A DNA stretch of 64,000 bases. Origin: Combretum micranthum (taxonomy: Eukaryota > Streptophyta > Magnoliopsida > Myrtales > Combretaceae). A program made the translations under genes and the position numbers. Location of the stretch: positions 186,001 to 250,000 of the forward strand of contig JAMXBD010001573.1 of the NCBI GenBank assembly GCA_024138025.1, given 5' to 3'. A model generated the notes under the pieces. It ran no database searches and had not been told where the DNA came from. It was given only the letters and a program-made list of their open reading frames with translations. How positions within the stretch are numbered: position 1 is the stretch's first letter; each line of letters begins with the position of its first letter. Positions 59,667-64,000 of the stretch are shown here, piece by piece.

Positions 59667-60513
59667 TAGGGGTGGGCAAAAAAACCAACCGAACCAAATC
59701 AATCCGTAACCGAACCAATCCAAATCGAAAATATGGTTTTTTTTCATGGTTTTGTATGAAAATTTTCAAATCCGAACCAATCCGTAAATTTATGGTTTGG
59801 TTTGGAAGGTAAACCAAACCAATCCGTAAAACCGAACAAACCGTTTTAGAAAAGTATAATAATATTTTACTATATGTTTATATGATTTCATTTGATATTT
59901 ATTATTTGGTGAATATTAATTAAATCAACTTGTCTTTTTTTAAATTTTTTTAAGCTTATGATATGTAATTTTTTGTTGATGATGAACTATAATTTTTTTT
60001 AATAGCTTTTAACTTTGTAAAGTATGAAATTTATTTATTCAGTTATAAACTTTCATTATGTATTAATTATTTAATATATTTTGTCAGCTGGTCATTTTAT
60101 TCATTGATGAATTTTATATTAAAAAACATAAATTATGAATTACTATATATTGGTTAATGAATGTATTTTATTGGTTGGATAATTGATTTTATAAAGAACT
60201 ATAGATTAAAGTATGATAAATTTATAAAGTATTTTGTTATGTTTTATAATATCAACTTTGTAAAATGATATAAATATTAAATAATCTACACAAATATAAA
60301 AAAACTAGAACAAAAAAAAAATTTAATTAGAATTTTGATTTAAAACGTAATCCAAACCAAACCAAACCGTTATTCAATGGTTTAAAAAATTTATAATCCG
60401 AACCAAACCGTCACTTAATGGTTTGGTTTGGGATGAAAAAAAACCAAACCGTAAATTATGGTTTGGTTTGGTTTTAGGAAAAACCGAATCAAATCGAACC
60501 GTGCCCACCCCTA
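59667..60513. mobile_element. hAT-superfamily MITE with 8-bp TSD CTTCCAAC
   Basis: Perfect 12-bp terminal inverted repeats TAGGGGTGGGCA and TGCCCACCCCTA, flanked by identical CTTCCAAC at 59659-59666 and 60514-60521. Subterminal regions carry many AACCAAACC and AACCGAACC words in both orientations. 847 bp, AT-rich centre, no transposase. An 8-bp TSD and this terminus are hAT traits. Confidence 0.95.
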
Positions 60514-60635
60514 CTTCCAACCTATCAAAACAATATATCTATTTAATTTATATATGTTGGGTTATTTTATTTACACATGCATCGCAGGTACGTCATCTGC
60601 TTGTATATATAAAAGGCAGCAAAATACTTATGTGA

Positions 60636-61028
60636 TGTTTGGTATGGGGAATAGACCCATAATAGAATCGCGATTCCTAGTTTCATTCCCATTCTTACGT
60701 TTGGTTACGTTTTTAAAAGCCGAAATCGCGATTCCTGAGAATCGATGATTCTGGCTTTGAGGGGAAATTCGTTTCCGCTCTTGAAAAGGCGAAATCACGA
60801 TTTCATTCCTTCTCGGCAAATAATTAATATTAAATTACTTTTTTATCTTCTTACTTATTGATTATTCACATTGATTATTAAGGATATTTTTTATAAATGA
60901 TATGTTAATTTCATTTCATTCCAATATGTATCTAAACAAAATAATAGATTTATCATTTTACCTCCTATTTCATTCCATTCCTCTTATTCCAATCTATTTC
61001 ATCCAAGTGATTCCTGCATAGCAAACTG
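60636..61028. mobile_element. Probable MITE (type uncertain)
   Basis: Ends GTTTGGTATGGGGAATAGA and, inverted, GTTTGCTATGCAGGAATCA agree at about 13 of 19 positions. The left third has inverted words around AATCGCGATTCC. No clear TSD. Resembles plant MITEs with TGTTTGG-type ends. Confidence 0.55.
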
Positions 61029-62158
61029 GCATTATTGTTTACAATAGGTTACTTATACCAATTATTGAATTTGCAATAAATGAGATATATGCAAGTTATT
61101 TATATTATTTATTTTTTCTATAAAGATATATTATTTATTTTTCATAAACAATAACAATCATAATGGCCAAAAAAACCTTATCATATATAAAAATATATTA
61201 TCTTACTCAATATATAAGTGGTTTATTTATTTATTTATCAATTTTAATGTATATCTATAGTTTCTACGGCATTTACTTATGTTTATCTCGATTGAAAAAT
61301 GGACATTAAAAAGTTAGAAAACAAGCTTAATTTGCTTTTAACTATGTAATGCTTATATTTTTATCATATTATCATGATTTTCCATCGAATATCCCCACTA
61401 AAATTGAGATAATGTAATAAAAAAAAAAAAAAAAAAAATTAGAATGTACTTGTCATTCTCTAGTAAATTTTGACTATTGATATAAGTCACAAAAACAGAA
61501 ATTATTTATAAACCCAATAGTTACTAACCAAAATACATAAATTTTAAAAAATAAATATATAAAATTTTGCATACAAAATAATGGTAATTTACGAATACAC
61601 TAGCTTATATTGCACTCGATACGCACGTAGACAGGTTACACGCATTTTCTGTTCCAACTTTCCATTTCATGTATATGGCCATTGTTTACTTAGTCTAACA
61701 TCGATCTCTTCTACTATGTGATTGAGAAAACTCATAATTTTTTCACTAACTCCCTAGGTCTACATTTTAGAACATTAAGAATATATTCCTTGTTCCAATG
61801 GACGTCCCTAAGCCTAAAACGGGGCATATAGTTTAGGCTATAATTTTTTACACTGTAGTAGAGAAATACGCAAACAATTCTTTTTTCTATCACCACCACC
61901 ACCACACACACCCCAAAAAAAAAAAAAAATTATATGGCATCCTATATCCTAAAATAAAGACTATTTAAAGTATAAGCTCTAAAAATCAACATCCATCTAT
62001 CTATTAGTTAAACTGTTACGTTAATTGTTCAACAAGGAAATAGATAAATGTGCTTGAATCCTTACACCATCAAGGAACTCTTATTAATTAACTGATCTAT
62101 TTAATGAGCTTTAATAAAGAGGTCCAGCCCATGTAAGGAGTGTTTATCACTCAATAAT
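61029..62158. other. AT-rich intergenic DNA
   Basis: No gene seen. Poly-A at 61418-61438, CACCACCACC/CACACA tract near 61892-61910, poly-A near 61915-61929. From about 62075 it is paralogous to 47270-47355. Confidence 0.5.
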
Positions 62159-62508
62159 CCGTTCGCTTATATAAATAGTTATTCATTCTATCATCGTTCC
62201 GTAAAGCTGATATAATGGTATTTACTTAAAGAGAATGGTAATTCATAATAAATTGCTATTACGTAAAAATGATAAATAGCAATTCATATCTTCAATTTTG
62301 TCATAAATATCCCTATCTTGAAAATTAAACCTATATAATTATCTTCTCTCTATAATAAATATAAGTAACGGTATAGATATTTTATCTTTTACTATAATAA
62401 TTGTTTGTTTTATTTTTTATAACGAGTGAACATTCATTACAATTCTATTACATTTCTTTTGAATTGAAATTTCATTCCTTCCTTATTTCATTCAGCGAAA
62501 TGAATGGA
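62159..62508 (+). mobile_element. MITE family M, copy 2
   Basis: About 350 bp with ends CCGTTCGCTTATA and GCGAAATGAATGGAC. Inverted relative of 48424-48822. The paralogous site near 47357 lacks it (CCCATATAATGTGTC), so this copy inserted after the duplication; AATAAT/ATATAAT flanks suggest a 7-8 bp imperfect TSD. Confidence 0.8.
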
Positions 62509-62619
62509 CAGATATAATGTGTCTTAAAATGTGAAGGTTCATGGCTGTCACAAACTTAACCTCACTTTTAAGATAAACTGAACAAGACAAAAAACGGGAT
62601 GGTTCTTGAACCATCAAAC

Positions 62620-63385
62620 TTTATTTACTCCATGCATTCTACAGCCAATTTATTAACGTACCTGAAGGCATACATGCAGAACAATTTTTGTCTATGCTGT
62701 ACAGCTCAAGTAAAAAAATCCAAATATTGCTTTGGTTGCAAGGGATATGTAATAGAAACTTTGCAATAAAACCTCTCCCGTTCTGAGTGAGGATATGAAC
62801 GAGTAAAAACCCGTCCTCTTTCAACATCAAACCCTTCCTCCAAAGCTTATTTCAAATTGAACTTATTACTTGTAAGATTATCGAATGCCCTTTGAAGAAC
62901 AGGGACTTGTATATGTTCACCGCAGTTACCATTGTAAGACTGGAACTCTTTCTCAAACGACGAATAATTGGCTAAGAAACCTACCATCCAATAATTATTA
63001 ACACTATTTATACGTGGAATCATGTTTTTCATCCCCAGGTCATTGCAACCGTAGAATATAGTAATGTTTTCTTGACACCCAAGGGATAGTCAAACACAGA
63101 GTCGGTTTCGATTGTGCTGAAAAATGGAGGACGTCCCAAGCATAATTTTAACAATGGATCCGAACTAGCTATTGTCATGATATGGCTACTTTGATTGATG
63201 TTCAACACTTTATATCTTTCATATTGAAATTGGATATAAGGGTACTCCGGATAACCATGAATTTCTGATTGACAGTTGAGCTTGAATCCCTCATGGCCGC
63301 AATGTTTTTGTCCGCTGTATCCCCATAACGGACATGAAACACTTATATTGCCCCAAGTAAAATTATGATGGCAACTAGGCATAGT
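62620..63385 (-). pseudogene. Pseudogene C: LRK10-like receptor ectodomain (GUB_WAK type)
   Basis: Paralogue of B. Minus reading: NFTWGNISVSCPLWGYSGQK, HCGHEGFKLNCQSEIHGY, YKVLNINQSSHIMTIASSD, then after a frameshift near 63065 IFYGCNDLGMKNMIP, NNYWMVGFLANYSSFEKEF, NCGEHIQVPVLQRAFDNLTS and KNCSACMPSGT. Another frameshift and an insertion of some 120 bp occur between 62850 and 62700. The signal peptide is gone: matching to B stops at about 63385 where unrelated DNA begins. A residue that is Cys in B (FTCGN) is Trp here. Confidence 0.85.
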
Positions 63386-64000
63386 AAATAGGCAATGCCG
63401 TGCTATCCACATGCCAAATTTTACGTGTTTTTGCGTGCTTGGCCTATTCATGCTCACATGCCTCGTGTGTCGTATTGTATCGGCCCATTTATTCACATGT
63501 TGTGTTATGTGCCTCCATGTGCTGGTTTGTATGACTCTAATTGGGTTCATTTTCACATGGTTTATTCCGTTTTTTTATTATTTTCGATTTGCAGGTTTTT
63601 TTTCAATGGCTTTTGGAATTTTAATTAAACTAGTTATTCAAATTAGTTATAAATAAATGAACGATTTTAACATTTAACATAAATAAAATTTAGACAATTA
63701 TTAAAGCAATATTTTAAACTCTATTAATAACAATATGCATTACATTGTTATTTACATTTATAGTAAAAAAAAAAAAAAGTAACTAATAGTGATGATTGTT
63801 ATTTACATTGTTATTTTAAATGTGATGATTATCCACCTTGTTGTCCATCTCGATCATTAGCGTCACTAGGGCTGATAGTGATACGATGGTTGTGGCCGTT
63901 ATGGGGGTAGTGATGGAGGATGCACCGATCGATAACCTACCCATTAGAAGAAATTGTGCAGGTGGTTACTCATGGAGTTGAGCAAGTCCCCATGTTCTCT
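63386..64000. other. Unassigned DNA upstream of pseudogene C
   Basis: 63386-63560 is less AT-rich, with repeated CATGTG/CACATG/GTGTTG words, perhaps a transposon end. 63640-63840 is AT-rich with a poly-A run. The last 150 bp (GGTTGTGGCCGTTATGGGGG) looks gene-like in composition but no frame is recognisable before the window ends. Confidence 0.4.

Noticed and set aside
60423..60819. Small ORFs on both strands
   Set aside because: They overlap MITE ends and their inverted words; translation is repeat-driven.
63395..63656. Two overlapping plus-strand ORFs with hydrophobic stretches
   Set aside because: Composition follows repeated CATGTG words and poly-T; no recognised domain, and the strand opposes the adjacent pseudogene.

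Overview
This is AT-rich nuclear DNA of a flowering plant, most likely a eudicot (inferred from the element families and receptor genes, not proven). I see no intact host gene. About 54 kb of the 64 kb is long terminal repeat (LTR) retrotransposons of the Ty3/gypsy class, several nested in one another. The rest is a decayed array of receptor-ectodomain pseudogenes plus small non-autonomous DNA transposons (MITEs).

Layout. (1) 1-13717: plus-strand Tekay/Del-like chromovirus (element 1); most of its 5' LTR lies outside the window, its gag is split by a minus-strand solo LTR (2183-5632), and its 3' LTR lacks its last ~108 bp. (2) 14483-31359: minus-strand Athila-like element (element 2), target-site duplication (TSD) CTTTT, with a post-integrase ORF and a nested plus-strand solo LTR (20407-24094, TSD CTGTC). 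(3) 33015-46847: complete plus-strand Tekay-like element (element 3), TSD AACTT, with LTRs of about 3.5 kb. It sits inside a hAT-like MITE. (4) 49277-58053: old minus-strand Tekay-like remnant (element 4), TSD ACATT, holding a truncated nested LTR (53618-56735). (5) 58-64 kb: MITEs, including a hAT element with a perfect 8-bp TSD (59667-60513), and pseudogene remains.

Host content. Four minus-strand pseudogenes, A (31565-31360 continued at 14482-13929), B (48176-47455), D (58565-58138) and C (63385-62620), encode the cysteine-rich galacturonan-binding GUB_WAK/WAK-associated ectodomain of LRK10-like receptor kinases. B and C are one subtype, A and D another. With the transposons removed, the minus-strand order is C-D-B-A, which suggests tandem duplication of a two-gene unit followed by expansion through transposons. 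No kinase exon is visible.

Most notable observations: a predicted phase-1 GT-AG intron at the same gag/protease position in two different Tekay-like families; an extra conserved ORF between the primer-binding site and gag in both; a 38-bp tandem array differing in copy number between the two LTRs of element 3; and an excess of single-base deletions over 39-46 kb that suggests sequence-quality problems there.
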